From assembly GCA_947628505.1 (NCBI GenBank), contig CANRAD010000004.1, positions 1-64,000 on the forward strand: a stretch of DNA of 64,000 bases, read 5' to 3'. Position numbers and translations under genes: made by a program. Of this stretch, positions 1 through 8,703 are shown piece by piece (the first letter of the stretch is position 1; every line of letters starts with the position of its first letter). Origin of the DNA: an uncultured Clostridia bacterium. Its GTDB lineage: Bacteria; Bacillota; Clostridia; Christensenellales; Borkfalkiaceae. Under the pieces are notes generated by a model. It saw only the letters and a list, made by a program, of their open reading frames with translations, searched no databases and was not told where the DNA came from.

Positions 1-48
1 ATTGGTATGCAACATATTCAATTTTTCCCCTTTATTTTATCAAAAATT

Positions 49-903
49 TTACTGAGTGTCAACACTATTGTATATGCGTTTCATCTCGGCGGCGTCCTCG
101 ACTTGAGTGCCTGCGGACTCGCTTACTATATACGGTTCCAAACCGAGCTTCTTCAACGCCACGGCAAGCGGAGCGAATTCCGGGCCGTATACGTCGTCTT
201 CGAACGTGAGATGCTTTATCTCGCCTTTATCTCCGTACATTATCTTTGAAAAATGCACATGGAAATTTTTTGAGCGTTCGAAACCTATTTCCGATATCAT
301 ATATTCGAGCCGCGACATATAGTCTTCAACCGTTTTCAGACTGCCGTGTTCTCTCGCATTGATATGCCCGAAATCAACGGCCGGCACAAAACATTTATCG
401 ATTTTACAAAATTCCATTATCTCTTCAAGCGTTCCGATCTGCGCAAATTTACCCATTGTTTCCGGACAGAACTTCATATCTTCAAGTCCGTTAAGATAAA
501 TTTGTTCGCACAGAACTTCAAGTCTTTCGCGCGTCCTTTCAACCGCCTCTTTACGCGTCGCTTTACCTTGTGCGGCCGGGTGAAAAACTATCCTCTCGCC
601 GCCCATAAGTTTTATATATTTTGCGGAATTGAGCACATAATTAAGCGAATTCTGCGCCGCCATGTCGTCGGGATTGGCAAAGTTGATAAAGTAAGGCGCA
701 TGTACGCTCAACTCGATATTTTCGGCTTTGAACGCCTCGCCTATTTCAACCGCTTTCGGCTCGGAAAGAGTAATTCCTCTCCCGAACGAATACTCATAGC
801 AATCAAGTCCGAATAATTTGCAATATCCGGCAGCCTCGGTTGTATGCTTATGCCCTGCGGCGTAAAAACTTTCGCCGTTGCCGCTCGGTCCGAATTTAAT
901 CAT
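49..903 (-). CDS. Nfo-like AP endonuclease family 2 TIM-barrel protein
   Basis: A 284-residue protein resembling deoxyribonuclease IV (Nfo), a Zn-dependent AP endonuclease of base excision repair. Visible metal-site motifs in family order are SVHAPYFIN, IVFHPA, CPETMGK, VDFGHINARE, FHVHFS and, near the C terminus, VSESAG, and the length matches Nfo (about 280). The usual DRHxxIG segment is degenerate (KHLTFEDD), so one metal ligand may differ; a sugar-isomerase-like TIM barrel is the alternative. The ATG at 903 lies inside the ribF stop region (8-nt overlap) with a GGAG six bases upstream, so it is the last gene of the truB-ribF cluster. Family call good, exact substrate inferred. Confidence 0.75.
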   Translation of the reverse strand: MIKFGPSGNGESFYAAGHKHTTEAAGYCKLFGLDCYEYSFGRGITLSEPKAVEIGEAFKAENIELSVHAPYFINFANPDDMAAQNSLNYVLNSAKYIKLMGGERIVFHPAAQGKATRKEAVERTRERLEVLCEQIYLNGLEDMKFCPETMGKFAQIGTLEEIMEFCKIDKCFVPAVDFGHINAREHGSLKTVEDYMSRLEYMISEIGFERSKNFHVHFSKIMYGDKGEIKHLTFEDDVYGPEFAPLAVALKKLGLEPYIVSESAGTQVEDAAEMKRIYNSVDTQ

Positions 904-1789
904 CTTTAACTCCGCTAAGGTCCTCTTTCAGTTGCTCCGCAAGTTCCTCGGCAGACTCGAATTTAACGATATCGCGTATATAACGTTTGAATTTTACCGT
1001 TACGCTCTCGCCGTAATTCTCACCCTCGTAACCCAACAAATGCACTTCCAAAATCACGTTGTCTTCGCCGAACGTGGGGCGACAACCGTAGTTCGCTATG
1101 CCCTTGTATGAATTGTCTCCGACAATGCACTCGACCTCGTAAACCCCTTCTTTTACTTTTACCTTTTTTTCGGGATAAACTATGTTCATAGTGGGGAAAC
1201 CGAGTTCTTTGCCGCGCGAGGCGCCCTCGGTTACCGTGCCCGTAACAGAATACTCTCTGCCCAGCAAATTATCGGCCGTTCCGATATCGCCGCTTTCGAT
1301 AAGCCCCTTTATAAGCGTAGTGCTGATTTTTTCATCATTATAGGTTACGTCTTTAACCGACTGATACCAAACGCCGTTTTCTTCATCTTCCGCATAATTT
1401 TTAAGCGTTGAAGATTTGCCTTTGGCTCCGGCCCCGAAACGGAAATCTTTGCCGCTCATCAAACCCTTTACATTTATGCGCTCTTCGAGAGTTTTGAGAA
1501 AATCAGTGGCCGATATCTGCTTGAATTCCTCGGTAAAATCTATGGCGAGCACAAATTTGACCTTGTATTTTTCAAGCATTTCGAGCTTTTCTTCGAAAGT
1601 ATATACCTGATCGCCGCCCTTGCCGTCTATAAACATCATTACGCCGAGATCGAGCCCGTTTATTTTAGCCTGCAACGCCGCCTTTTTAAGAAGTTCGGTA
1701 TGTCCTATATGCAAGGCGTCAAAGCATCCCAACGCCACAAGCGCGGGAAATCCGTATTCGTCTTCGCCGTATTTTACAATTTTCAACAT
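896..1789 (-). CDS. ribF: Bifunctional riboflavin kinase / FAD synthetase
   Basis: Converts riboflavin to FMN and FMN to FAD in the cytoplasm. The N-terminal nucleotidyltransferase domain (about residues 1-170) has the HIGH-type motif LGCFDALHIGHTELL. The C-terminal flavokinase domain (about 175-297) has GFPTMNI, the GVYEV strand and the ANYGCRPTFG segment. At 297 residues it is near the family's usual 310. The asparagine of the common GNFDGVH motif is Cys here (GCFDALH). It overlaps truB by 7 nt and the downstream Nfo-like gene by 8 nt, the usual place of ribF after truB in Firmicutes. Confidence 0.95.
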   Translation of the reverse strand: MLKIVKYGEDEYGFPALVALGCFDALHIGHTELLKKAALQAKINGLDLGVMMFIDGKGGDQVYTFEEKLEMLEKYKVKFVLAIDFTEEFKQISATDFLKTLEERINVKGLMSGKDFRFGAGAKGKSSTLKNYAEDEENGVWYQSVKDVTYNDEKISTTLIKGLIESGDIGTADNLLGREYSVTGTVTEGASRGKELGFPTMNIVYPEKKVKVKEGVYEVECIVGDNSYKGIANYGCRPTFGEDNVILEVHLLGYEGENYGESVTVKFKRYIRDIVKFESAEELAEQLKEDLSGVKDD

Positions 1790-2628
1790 AATTTGGTCCT
1801 GACCTTTATATTCGAATTAACAGCTTCGCATAGCCCGTAAAATTCGCCGTCGGCATCGAAAATTTTATAAATTCCGTCTTTTAAATCTCTTTTTACCGTC
1901 AAACCGTTAAAAAGTTTCTTAGCCTCTTCTTCCGTAGCATATAAACAGCCGTAAGGCAACACGTCCTGCGTTTTGATTATATAATCGTTAATATTGGTTT
2001 TATCCAAGCACTCGGTTTTCACGGCGTTCTCGATGTTAAAAACGCCGCTTGCCGTTCTTGTAAGCGAACTCATAACCGCATAGGTTTCAAGCGCTTTCGC
2101 GATGTCGCGAGCCAAAGACCTTATATAGGTTCCGCCGCCGCATTCTATTTCGAACGCAAACTCGTCGTCGGAAATCTTTTCTTTGAGTTTCAGAGAAAAT
2201 ATCGTTACTCTTTTGGGGGGAAGTTCGAAAATCGCCCCCTCCCTTGCAAGTTGATAACTTCTTCTGCCTCCGACGTTCTTTGCGCTGTATATCGGAGGAA
2301 TTTGATCTGTTTCGCCTATAAACCGCGGCAAAACGCTTACGATTTCTTTTTCCGCGGGAACCGTGCCGCACTTTGTCAAATTCCCCGTCGTATCAAGCGT
2401 GTCGCTCGTATAACCGAAACGGAAAACTGCCGAATATTTTTTCTTTTTGCCGAGAAAATATTCGAAAAGGCGGGTTGCGTTGCCTATCGCAACAGGCAAT
2501 ACTCCGGAGGCCATAGGATCCAAAGTGCCCATATGCCCGCACGATATTCCGGTAAGTTTTTTGATTTTTGCCACTTCGACGGCGGACGATACGTTTACTG
2601 ATTTGTTGACATTTATAAAACCCGTCAT
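1783..2628 (-). CDS. truB: tRNA pseudouridine-55 synthase
   Basis: Makes pseudouridine 55 in the T-loop of tRNAs. The catalytic-aspartate motif HMGTLDPMASGVLPVAIG is intact near residue 35, followed by the KxYxAxxxFGxxTDTxD-type segment (KKYSAVFRFGYTSDTLD) and the GTYIRSLARD motif of TruB. The 281 residues match the short bacterial form with a small C-terminal PUA-like tail. The start overlaps the nrnA stop as ATGA, implying translational coupling within the infB-rbfA-nrnA-truB-ribF cluster. Confidence 0.96.
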   Translation of the reverse strand: MTGFINVNKSVNVSSAVEVAKIKKLTGISCGHMGTLDPMASGVLPVAIGNATRLFEYFLGKKKKYSAVFRFGYTSDTLDTTGNLTKCGTVPAEKEIVSVLPRFIGETDQIPPIYSAKNVGGRRSYQLAREGAIFELPPKRVTIFSLKLKEKISDDEFAFEIECGGGTYIRSLARDIAKALETYAVMSSLTRTASGVFNIENAVKTECLDKTNINDYIIKTQDVLPYGCLYATEEEAKKLFNGLTVKRDLKDGIYKIFDADGEFYGLCEAVNSNIKVRTKLC

Positions 2629-3584
2629 AGACTGCGTTCGACCGCCTCTGTAAGCGTGGCAATGACCTCTTCGAGTTCACCGAACAGCATACAACCGCTC
2701 GCGAGAATATGTCCGCCGCCGCCGAAAGAAGTGGCAATTTCGTTGACGTTTACTCTGCCTTTGCTCCTGAGCGACGCTTTATACTGCCCTTTCTTATGCT
2801 CCATAAGCGCAACCGCGACTTCCACGCCGTCCACTGTAAGAGGGAAATCGACAAAGCCTTCCGTAAGCGACCTGTCGGCTCCGCATTCCGCCAAATCGGC
2901 CATAGTAATAACGATTATTGAAAGTTTGCTGTCGAGCGCAAATCTCATATCGTTCATTACTCTTCCGTATAATACTGCTCTGCTCTTGGGCTGACGCAAA
3001 AACATATTGTAATTTATTGCATTTACGTCCGCGCCTCTGCCGCGCAAAAACGCGGCGGTTTCGAACGTTTTCGGACTTACGTCCATATGCGCAAAATTCC
3101 CGCTGTCCGTAACCAAACCGAGCATAAGAAGGTCGGCTATCTCTTTGTTAACGTCATAATGAGCCTCGATAAGAATATCGGTCAAAATTTCACAGCTTGC
3201 GGGACATTCGATTACGTAATTATATTTCGCAAATCCGCTGTTTGAAATGTGATGGTCGATATTTATCGTTGTTTTCCCAAACCGTGAAAAGGCTTTCCCG
3301 AAAATTCCCATACGGTTAATATCGGCGCAATCCACGCTTATGAAAGTATCGAAATTGTCGCCGGGAAGAGCATTGCGGACAGATTTCATAGCCGGAAGAA
3401 AAGAAAACTTTTCGGGAGGCGCGTCCTCGCACATCAAATACGCTTTTTTACCGTTATTTATAAGCGCGAGGCACAGCGCAAGCCCGCTTCCGAGCGCATC
3501 TCCGTCCGGACGGGCGTGGCAAAAAATCGCAACGATTTTACTTGAATTCAGTTTTTCTACTATCACTCCGATATTATTATTCAT
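2625..3584 (-). CDS. nrnA: DHH/DHHA1 nanoRNase / pAp phosphatase NrnA
   Basis: A DHH-family phosphoesterase that degrades short oligoribonucleotides and 3',5'-pAp in Firmicutes. The N-terminal DHH domain has HARPDGDALGSG (motif I), SVDCAD (motif II), NIDHHISN (the DHH motif) and LGLVTDSGNF. The DHHA1 domain has the glycine-rich SFGGGGHILASG near the C terminus. The ATG at 3584, inside the end of rbfA, is preferred; an in-frame TTG at 3596 would add four residues, and neither has a strong Shine-Dalgarno. It lies between rbfA and truB, as in many Firmicutes. Confidence 0.93.
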   Translation of the reverse strand: MNNNIGVIVEKLNSSKIVAIFCHARPDGDALGSGLALCLALINNGKKAYLMCEDAPPEKFSFLPAMKSVRNALPGDNFDTFISVDCADINRMGIFGKAFSRFGKTTINIDHHISNSGFAKYNYVIECPASCEILTDILIEAHYDVNKEIADLLMLGLVTDSGNFAHMDVSPKTFETAAFLRGRGADVNAINYNMFLRQPKSRAVLYGRVMNDMRFALDSKLSIIVITMADLAECGADRSLTEGFVDFPLTVDGVEVAVALMEHKKGQYKASLRSKGRVNVNEIATSFGGGGHILASGCMLFGELEEVIATLTEAVERSL

Positions 3585-3939
3585 CTTCTTTTTCAAGTGA
3601 AGAAAGTATCTTATCTATTTTTTCGCCGTACTCCATACTGCCGTCAAGCACAAATCTAAGTTCCGGAACAGTTCTTATATGCATAACTTTCGACAATTCA
3701 TGACGGATAACCCCTGCGCTCTCTTTTATGATATCGAAAGATCTCGTCCGCCTGTCGTTGTCGGGATCGTAAATACTCACGTAAATTCGCGCGCTTTTCA
3801 AATCCGGCGACACATCTGCGGCAGTAACGCTGATTATGGCCGAGAGCTCCGGATATTTACTGCGTAACTTCGAAGAAATAACGCCGTAGATTTCTTTGCG
3901 GAATTCGCCGGCAAGGCGTTCACCTCTTATTCCCTTCAT
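3577..3939 (-). CDS. rbfA: 30S ribosome-binding factor A
   Basis: A small KH-fold protein that assists late maturation of the 30S subunit and 16S rRNA 5'-end processing. The 120 residues fit the family. RbfA-like segments are RGERLAGEFRKEIYGVIS at the N terminus, the DVSPDLKSARIYVS strand and VPELRFVLDGSMEYGEKID in the C-terminal half. It starts 3 nt after infB and overlaps nrnA slightly, the standard infB-rbfA linkage. Confidence 0.95.
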   Translation of the reverse strand: MKGIRGERLAGEFRKEIYGVISSKLRSKYPELSAIISVTAADVSPDLKSARIYVSIYDPDNDRRTRSFDIIKESAGVIRHELSKVMHIRTVPELRFVLDGSMEYGEKIDKILSSLEKEDE

Positions 3940-3941
3940 AA

Positions 3942-6413
3942 TTAACCCGCCGCTATTTCCTCAATCATATAACATTCGATAATGTCGCCTATCTTTATAT
4001 CGTTGAACCCTTCTATGGCGCAACCGCATTCAAAGCCCGCGGCGACTTCTTTAACGTCGTCTTTAAATCTTTTCAATTGTTTTACATTGCCTTCAACAAC
4101 GAGCACGTCGTCGCGATATATTCTGAGCTTGCCGCCGCGCACGATTTTGCCGTCGAGCACATAACAACCGGCAATATTGCCGACGCCTGTAATTTTGAAA
4201 GTCTGACGGACTTCGCATTTGCCGAGGAAAACTTCCTGATATTTGGGCGAAAGCATACCTTTAAGCGCCGCCTCGATATCATCGAGCAAATCGTATATTA
4301 TGCGATAACTTCTTATATCTACCTTGCTCCTTTCGGCAAGCGCTTTCGCTTTCGAATCGGGGCGAACGTTAAATCCGAGAATTACGGCACCGGAGGAATC
4401 CGCAAGCATTACGTCCGATTCCGTAACGGCGCCTGCGCCGCTGTGGATAACCTTAACCTGAACTTCGTCGTTCGAAAGTTTTACAACCGACTGCTTTACG
4501 GCCTCTACGGAACCCTGTACGTCGCCTTTTATTATCAGATTAAGCGTCTTCATATTGCCTTCGGCAATCTTTCCGAAAACGTCGTCAAGAGAAATCTTGG
4601 CCGCGGATTTAATCATCGATTCGCTTTCTTTACGCTTTCTCTCGTCCATAACCTGCTTCATAAGTTCCTGAGAAACAGCGTATATCTGGTCTCCGGAATT
4701 GGGAACTTCTTCAAGTCCGAGTACGTTCACCGCCATAGAAGGGCCCGCTTCTTTGACGGTTTTGCCCTTGTCGTCTATCATCGCTCTTACGCGACCTGTT
4801 ACGGTGCCCGAAATAATATTGTCGCCGGTGCGCAAAGTTCCGTTCTGAATGAGCACAGTCGCAACGGGGCCCTTGCCTTTATCGAGCCTGGCTTCGATTA
4901 TTATGCCCCTTGCTTCTCTCGCGGGATTTGCAAGCAATTCTTTCATTTCCGCAACGAGAAGGAGATTTTCAAGCAAAGCGTCTATGCCTTCGCCGGTTTT
5001 GCACGATATGGGACAAACGACGGTATCGCCGCCCCATTCCTCGGGAACGAGCCCCTGCGCAGTAAGATCCTGCTTCACTTTATCTACGTTGGCGCCCGGC
5101 TTATCAATCTTGTTTACCGCAACGATTATGGTTACGTTCGCCGCCTTTGCATGATTTATCGCCTCTATAGTCTGAGGCATAACTCCGTCGTCCGCGGCGA
5201 CGACAAGTATAACTATATCGGTTACCTGCGCTCCGCGGGCGCGCATGGCGGTGAACGCCTCATGTCCGGGCGTATCGATGAATGTTATGCCTTTGCCGTT
5301 TACCGTTACCGTATAAGCGCCGATATGTTGCGTTATGCCGCCAGCCTCTCCCGCCGCGGCGTTTGTTTTTCTGATATAATCCAAAAGCGAAGTCTTGCCG
5401 TGGTCGACATGTCCCATAACCGTAACGACCGGCGCGCGCGGAACAAGGCTTTCGATTTCTTCGACGGTATCCGCCTGCTTCTCGAAAAGCACTTCCTCCG
5501 CCGTTTTCTCGGGTTTATATTCGAGCTCTATTCCCAATCCTGCGGCAAGCAACGCGGCGGTATCGTAGTCAATGGATTCGTTGACGGTTTTCATAACGCC
5601 CTCTTTGAAAAGGCGTTTCGTTATCTCTACCGCCGAAATGCCGAGTTTTTCCGACAACATTTTAAGAGGAATGTCGTCGGTTGTAACTACCGCATGCTCT
5701 ATCTTTATGACTTGCGCGTTTTGCTGATGTTTATCCTTTTTAACTCTTAATTTTCTGTATCCGCTTTTATTTTCGTCGAAATCCTCTATGCTTGCCCCCT
5801 GTTGCTTCTGTAAAGCGCGCTTTGACGGGGCGCGGCGTTCCTTCTCGACGTATGTCTTATCATATCCCTTTTTCTTATCCGGTCCGAAATTCTTTTTTGC
5901 CGCAACCGGAGACGGCGCAGCCGAAGGCGTGAATTTTTGACCGTTCTGAATACGCTGACCTTGTTGTTGCCCTTGCTGAGCGCGCCCGGGATAATTTGAT
6001 TGCGGGCGTGTTTTATCGGATTTCTGAGGACGGTCGTCTCTGTTTATAAAAGTTTTGTTCTCCGGGCGTTTCGCCTGAGGTTTGACGGGCGACACGGAAG
6101 GTTTGGCGGGCGTTTGCGCGCTTTCGGATTCCGAATTTTCAACCTTTGGAGTTTCTTTCGTCTCTTCCGCCTGCGACTTTTTCTCTTCAAGCAAACGCGC
6201 GGCCTCTTCCTCGGCGGCTTTTTCCGCGGACAATCTCTCCTCTTCGAGTTTTGCCGCAAGCCTTGCCGCTTCGAGATCGTTGAGTTTTTTGAGAATATCC
6301 GAAACTATTTTATCTGCTTCGGAGACCTTCTTCAAAAGATCCGAAGTTCCCCCGTCGGAAATCAATTTTGAGAGTAATCTGATATTCTGATATTTCTCTG
6401 TTTTATCTGCCAT
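3942..6413 (-). CDS. infB: Translation initiation factor IF-2
   Basis: The GTPase that delivers fMet-tRNA to the 30S subunit. An N-terminal low-complexity arm (about residues 40-230), rich in Glu, Lys, Ala, Gln and Pro, is typical of long IF-2. It is followed by the IF2_N motif and the G domain from about residue 330, with G1 GHVDHGKT, G3 DTPGHEAF and G4 NKID. Domains II, III and IV complete the 823 residues. It starts 2 nt after the ylxQ stop with GGAGG upstream and is followed 3 nt later by rbfA. It belongs to the rimP operon. Confidence 0.98.
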   Translation of the reverse strand: MADKTEKYQNIRLLSKLISDGGTSDLLKKVSEADKIVSDILKKLNDLEAARLAAKLEEERLSAEKAAEEEAARLLEEKKSQAEETKETPKVENSESESAQTPAKPSVSPVKPQAKRPENKTFINRDDRPQKSDKTRPQSNYPGRAQQGQQQGQRIQNGQKFTPSAAPSPVAAKKNFGPDKKKGYDKTYVEKERRAPSKRALQKQQGASIEDFDENKSGYRKLRVKKDKHQQNAQVIKIEHAVVTTDDIPLKMLSEKLGISAVEITKRLFKEGVMKTVNESIDYDTAALLAAGLGIELEYKPEKTAEEVLFEKQADTVEEIESLVPRAPVVTVMGHVDHGKTSLLDYIRKTNAAAGEAGGITQHIGAYTVTVNGKGITFIDTPGHEAFTAMRARGAQVTDIVILVVAADDGVMPQTIEAINHAKAANVTIIVAVNKIDKPGANVDKVKQDLTAQGLVPEEWGGDTVVCPISCKTGEGIDALLENLLLVAEMKELLANPAREARGIIIEARLDKGKGPVATVLIQNGTLRTGDNIISGTVTGRVRAMIDDKGKTVKEAGPSMAVNVLGLEEVPNSGDQIYAVSQELMKQVMDERKRKESESMIKSAAKISLDDVFGKIAEGNMKTLNLIIKGDVQGSVEAVKQSVVKLSNDEVQVKVIHSGAGAVTESDVMLADSSGAVILGFNVRPDSKAKALAERSKVDIRSYRIIYDLLDDIEAALKGMLSPKYQEVFLGKCEVRQTFKITGVGNIAGCYVLDGKIVRGGKLRIYRDDVLVVEGNVKQLKRFKDDVKEVAAGFECGCAIEGFNDIKIGDIIECYMIEEIAAG

Positions 6414-6415
6414 TC

Positions 6416-6736
6416 TTATACGTTGCCTCCGGCATATAATTCGTAATTACTGTTAAGGCTCCCCAAAATTGCTTCCGAAAGCCCTTTATCGCGGATTGCC
6501 GCGATCTTGCATCCCGGTTTATTGACTACTCTGTCGAAATCCGATTTGCATATCAATAAGGGGCAAGAAAATCTGTTTTTGAATTTAATCGCTGATTTTT
6601 TTGTATTTTTTGCCGCGTCTGCGCTCAATATAAGCAAATATACTTTGTCTCTAAGACAATCAACAGCTCCCGCGCCCAATGTAATCCGACGCGTTTTTAC
6701 ACAGAAACCTATAAAGGTTTCAATTCTTTCTGCCAA
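6416..6736 (-). CDS. ylxQ: YlxQ-type L7Ae family ribosomal protein, TTG start
   Basis: A small L7Ae/L30e-fold protein encoded between ylxR and infB. Family features are FIGFCVKTRRITLGAGAV near the N terminus, a hydrophobic strand ending in LLILSADAAKNT and the later CKIAAIRDKGLSEAIL. A frame open from 6781 would give 121 residues, but the first 15 are unlike the family and have no ribosome-binding site. The TTG at 6736 has a consensus AGGAGG six bases upstream and gives 106 residues, so I choose it. It overlaps the end of ylxR by 17 nt. Confidence 0.85.
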   Translation of the reverse strand: MAERIETFIGFCVKTRRITLGAGAVDCLRDKVYLLILSADAAKNTKKSAIKFKNRFSCPLLICKSDFDRVVNKPGCKIAAIRDKGLSEAILGSLNSNYELYAGGNV

Positions 6737-6995
6737 AATATTCCTCCTCGATTGCCGTGTAAACATCGTCGTCAACCGCACAGGAAAAAACTTTATTCAA
6801 AAGTCGGCCTTTTTTGAGTTTGGAAACACACTCCGGATTATTGCAGATATAAGCGCCTCTCCCGGCCGCCTTCCACGAAAAATCAAGAAAAATTTTGCCT
6901 TCGGCATTTTTGACTACGCGAAGCATTTCTCTTTTCTCTTTCAATTCGCGACAAGCTATACACATTCTGAGCGGAATTTTTCTCGCTTTGAGCAT
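6720..6995 (-). CDS. ylxR: YlxR / RnpM (DUF448) RNA-binding protein
   Basis: A 91-residue DUF448 protein; B. subtilis YlxR (RnpM) is reported to modulate RNase P. The family signature RKIPLRMCIACRE is at residues 4-16, with GRGAYIC and LLNKVF later. The ATG overlaps the nusA stop as TAATG with GGAGAGG just upstream, so translation is coupled to nusA. It is part of the rimP-nusA-ylxR-ylxQ-infB operon. Confidence 0.93.
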   Translation of the reverse strand: MLKARKIPLRMCIACRELKEKREMLRVVKNAEGKIFLDFSWKAAGRGAYICNNPECVSKLKKGRLLNKVFSCAVDDDVYTAIEEEYFGRKN

Positions 6996-8095
6996 TATTC
7001 CTCTCCGCCTTTAACGCTATCCGCATCTTCGACAACGCCTATGCCGAGTTTTGCAGCGGCGGACTGGCTCTTAACGTCTATCTTCCAACCAGTGAGCCTT
7101 ACCGCCAAGCGCGCGTTTTGACCGTCTTTGCCTATGGCCAAAGAAAGTTTATCGTCGGGCACTACGGCCATAGCCGTCTTATCGCCGTCAAGTTGCGTAA
7201 CCGAAATAACCTTTGCCGGCGAAAGAGCTTTCGCTATGAATTCGAGAGGATTTTCGCTCCAAGGAATGATATCTATCTTTTCTCCTCTCAATTCCTCTAC
7301 TACGGCGTTTACCCTTACTCCTTTGTTGCCGACGCATGCGCCTATGGCGTCAACGCGCTCGTCCTCGGAGTAAATAGCCATTTTCGTTCTCGCACCCGCT
7401 TCGCGGCTTATTTCTTTTATGATGACGGTACCTTGCTTGATTTCCGGAACTTCTTCCTCAAACAGCTTCCTTACAAGCCCCGTCGCAGAACGGCTTACGA
7501 GCACCTGCGCGCCGTGATAGCCGCTTTTTACGCGTTTGACAAACACCTTTATTTTATCGTTGACGTTATATTTTTCTCCCGGCACTTGATCGGAGGGAAG
7601 CATAAGCCCTTCGACCTGACCTTTGCCGAGCTCGATATAAACGTTTTTGGCGTCTATTTTTCTTATGACGCCAACCATGAGTTCGCCCTCTTTATTCGAA
7701 AACTCGTTCATTGCGGCGTCGCGCTCGGTTTCGTGAATCTTTTGCAGAATAACCTGTTTGGCGGTTTGCGCCGCTATGCGGCTGAAATCCTTAGGCACGA
7801 ACTTTTCGGCGACCTTATCTCCTAATTTATAGCTCTTCTTGATTGCCTGAGCGTCTTCAAGAGATATTTCCGTTTCGCTGTCCGTTACCTCTTCGACGAC
7901 GGTTCTGACGATGAAAAAGTCTATAGTGCCTTTTTCCGGATTAAGGCGAATATCCACGGCTCCCGCAACTCCCGCATATTGCTTTTTGCAAGCGGACGCA
8001 AGTGCGTTTGAAAGCGCCTCTATAAATACTTCCTGAGGTATTCCTTTTTCCTTTTCCAAATCCGCAAGTGCGACAAAAAAATCTTTATTTGTCAT
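6995..8095 (-). CDS. nusA: Transcription termination/antitermination factor NusA
   Basis: An RNA polymerase-bound pausing and antitermination factor. The N-terminal domain (about 1-130) is followed by an S1 domain (about 130-200; MVGVIRKIDAKNVYIELG, VKRVKSGYHGAQVLVSR). Two KH domains follow, with DPVGACVG-like DAIGACVGNKGVRV and the second KH LAIGKDGQNARLAVRLTGWK. The 366 residues match the short Firmicutes form without C-terminal acidic repeats. AGGAGATTTAAA directly precedes the ATG. It lies 35 nt after rimP. Confidence 0.97.
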   Translation of the reverse strand: MTNKDFFVALADLEKEKGIPQEVFIEALSNALASACKKQYAGVAGAVDIRLNPEKGTIDFFIVRTVVEEVTDSETEISLEDAQAIKKSYKLGDKVAEKFVPKDFSRIAAQTAKQVILQKIHETERDAAMNEFSNKEGELMVGVIRKIDAKNVYIELGKGQVEGLMLPSDQVPGEKYNVNDKIKVFVKRVKSGYHGAQVLVSRSATGLVRKLFEEEVPEIKQGTVIIKEISREAGARTKMAIYSEDERVDAIGACVGNKGVRVNAVVEELRGEKIDIIPWSENPLEFIAKALSPAKVISVTQLDGDKTAMAVVPDDKLSLAIGKDGQNARLAVRLTGWKIDVKSQSAAAKLGIGVVEDADSVKGGEE

Positions 8096-8129
8096 TTTAA
8101 ATCTCCTGGCTTTCCGTAAAGTATTTGAT

Positions 8130-8588
8130 TTATTCGAATTTAATCGCTTTGTTTATTTTTGCTATCTTGTTGCGATTGAGCTTAACGGTCTCTCCCGCAA
8201 TATCAACTGACACGGTATTCTCATCGAAAGCCGTTAAAACGCCTTCGAGATACTTCTTGCCCTTTAACGGCGCAAAAAGTTTGATTTCGACTTCTTTCCC
8301 GATGTTCCTTTCAAAATCGCGAGCGGTTTTAAAAGGTCTGTCAAGCCCCGGGCTCGATACGTTCAGAGTATACGGCTTATCGTAAGTGGGATCGAGCTCG
8401 TCTATGGGATCCATTATGGCATTGTGGAATTTTTCGCAAGTATCGAGATCCACTCCGTTTTCGGTTTCGATATATACTATAAGCGTGGCAGATTTATCAT
8501 TCCACTCGATATCCACTATTTCTATATCCATAGGAGTTGCGATTTTTACGAGAAATTCCCGTATCTCGCTCAAAGGTTTTATTTGCAT
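8130..8588 (-). CDS. rimP: Ribosome maturation factor RimP
   Basis: A 152-residue 30S assembly factor. The signature YTLNVSSPGLDRPFKTARDF is intact, preceded by the CEKFHNAI helix of the N-terminal domain and followed by the C-terminal SH3-like barrel. It is the first gene of the nusA-infB operon, with its own candidate promoter (8660-8688) and a hairpin in the leader. GAGGG sits five bases before ATG. Confidence 0.96.
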   Translation of the reverse strand: MQIKPLSEIREFLVKIATPMDIEIVDIEWNDKSATLIVYIETENGVDLDTCEKFHNAIMDPIDELDPTYDKPYTLNVSSPGLDRPFKTARDFERNIGKEVEIKLFAPLKGKKYLEGVLTAFDENTVSVDIAGETVKLNRNKIAKINKAIKFE

Positions 8589-8606
8589 ATACCCTCATAT
8601 ACAAGT

Positions 8607-8632
8607 ATTGAGTGCCTCGCAAGGCACTCAAT
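8607..8632 (-). promoter_or_regulatory. Hairpin in the rimP 5' leader
   Basis: A perfect 11-bp inverted repeat (8607-8617 / 8622-8632) with a CGCA (TGCG on the transcript) loop, between the polC-like stop and rimP. No U-tract follows on either strand, so it is a poor intrinsic terminator. Because the candidate rimP promoter lies upstream, the hairpin would sit in the 5' UTR about 19 nt from the rimP ATG. It could be a regulatory or mRNA-stability structure. Confidence 0.5.
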
Positions 8633-8659
8633 CTTAACATTTCTATTAAGGTTAATTTA

Positions 8660-8688
8660 ATTTTAACACATAACTACGCAAAAAGCAA
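8660..8688 (-). promoter_or_regulatory. Candidate sigma-A promoter for rimP-nusA-infB operon
   Basis: On the minus strand, -35 TTGCTT (8688-8683), a 17-nt spacer and -10 TAAAAT (8665-8660), placing a start near 8653. It falls in the 115-nt gap between the polC-like gene and rimP. Confidence 0.6.
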
Positions 8689-8703
8689 ACGATTTGTAAA
8701 ATT

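Noticed and set aside
4077..5750. Plus-strand open frame of 557 codons opposite infB
   Set aside because: It lies wholly antisense to a certain infB, has no ribosome site and shows the Tyr/Phe/Arg-rich composition of a reading-frame shadow.
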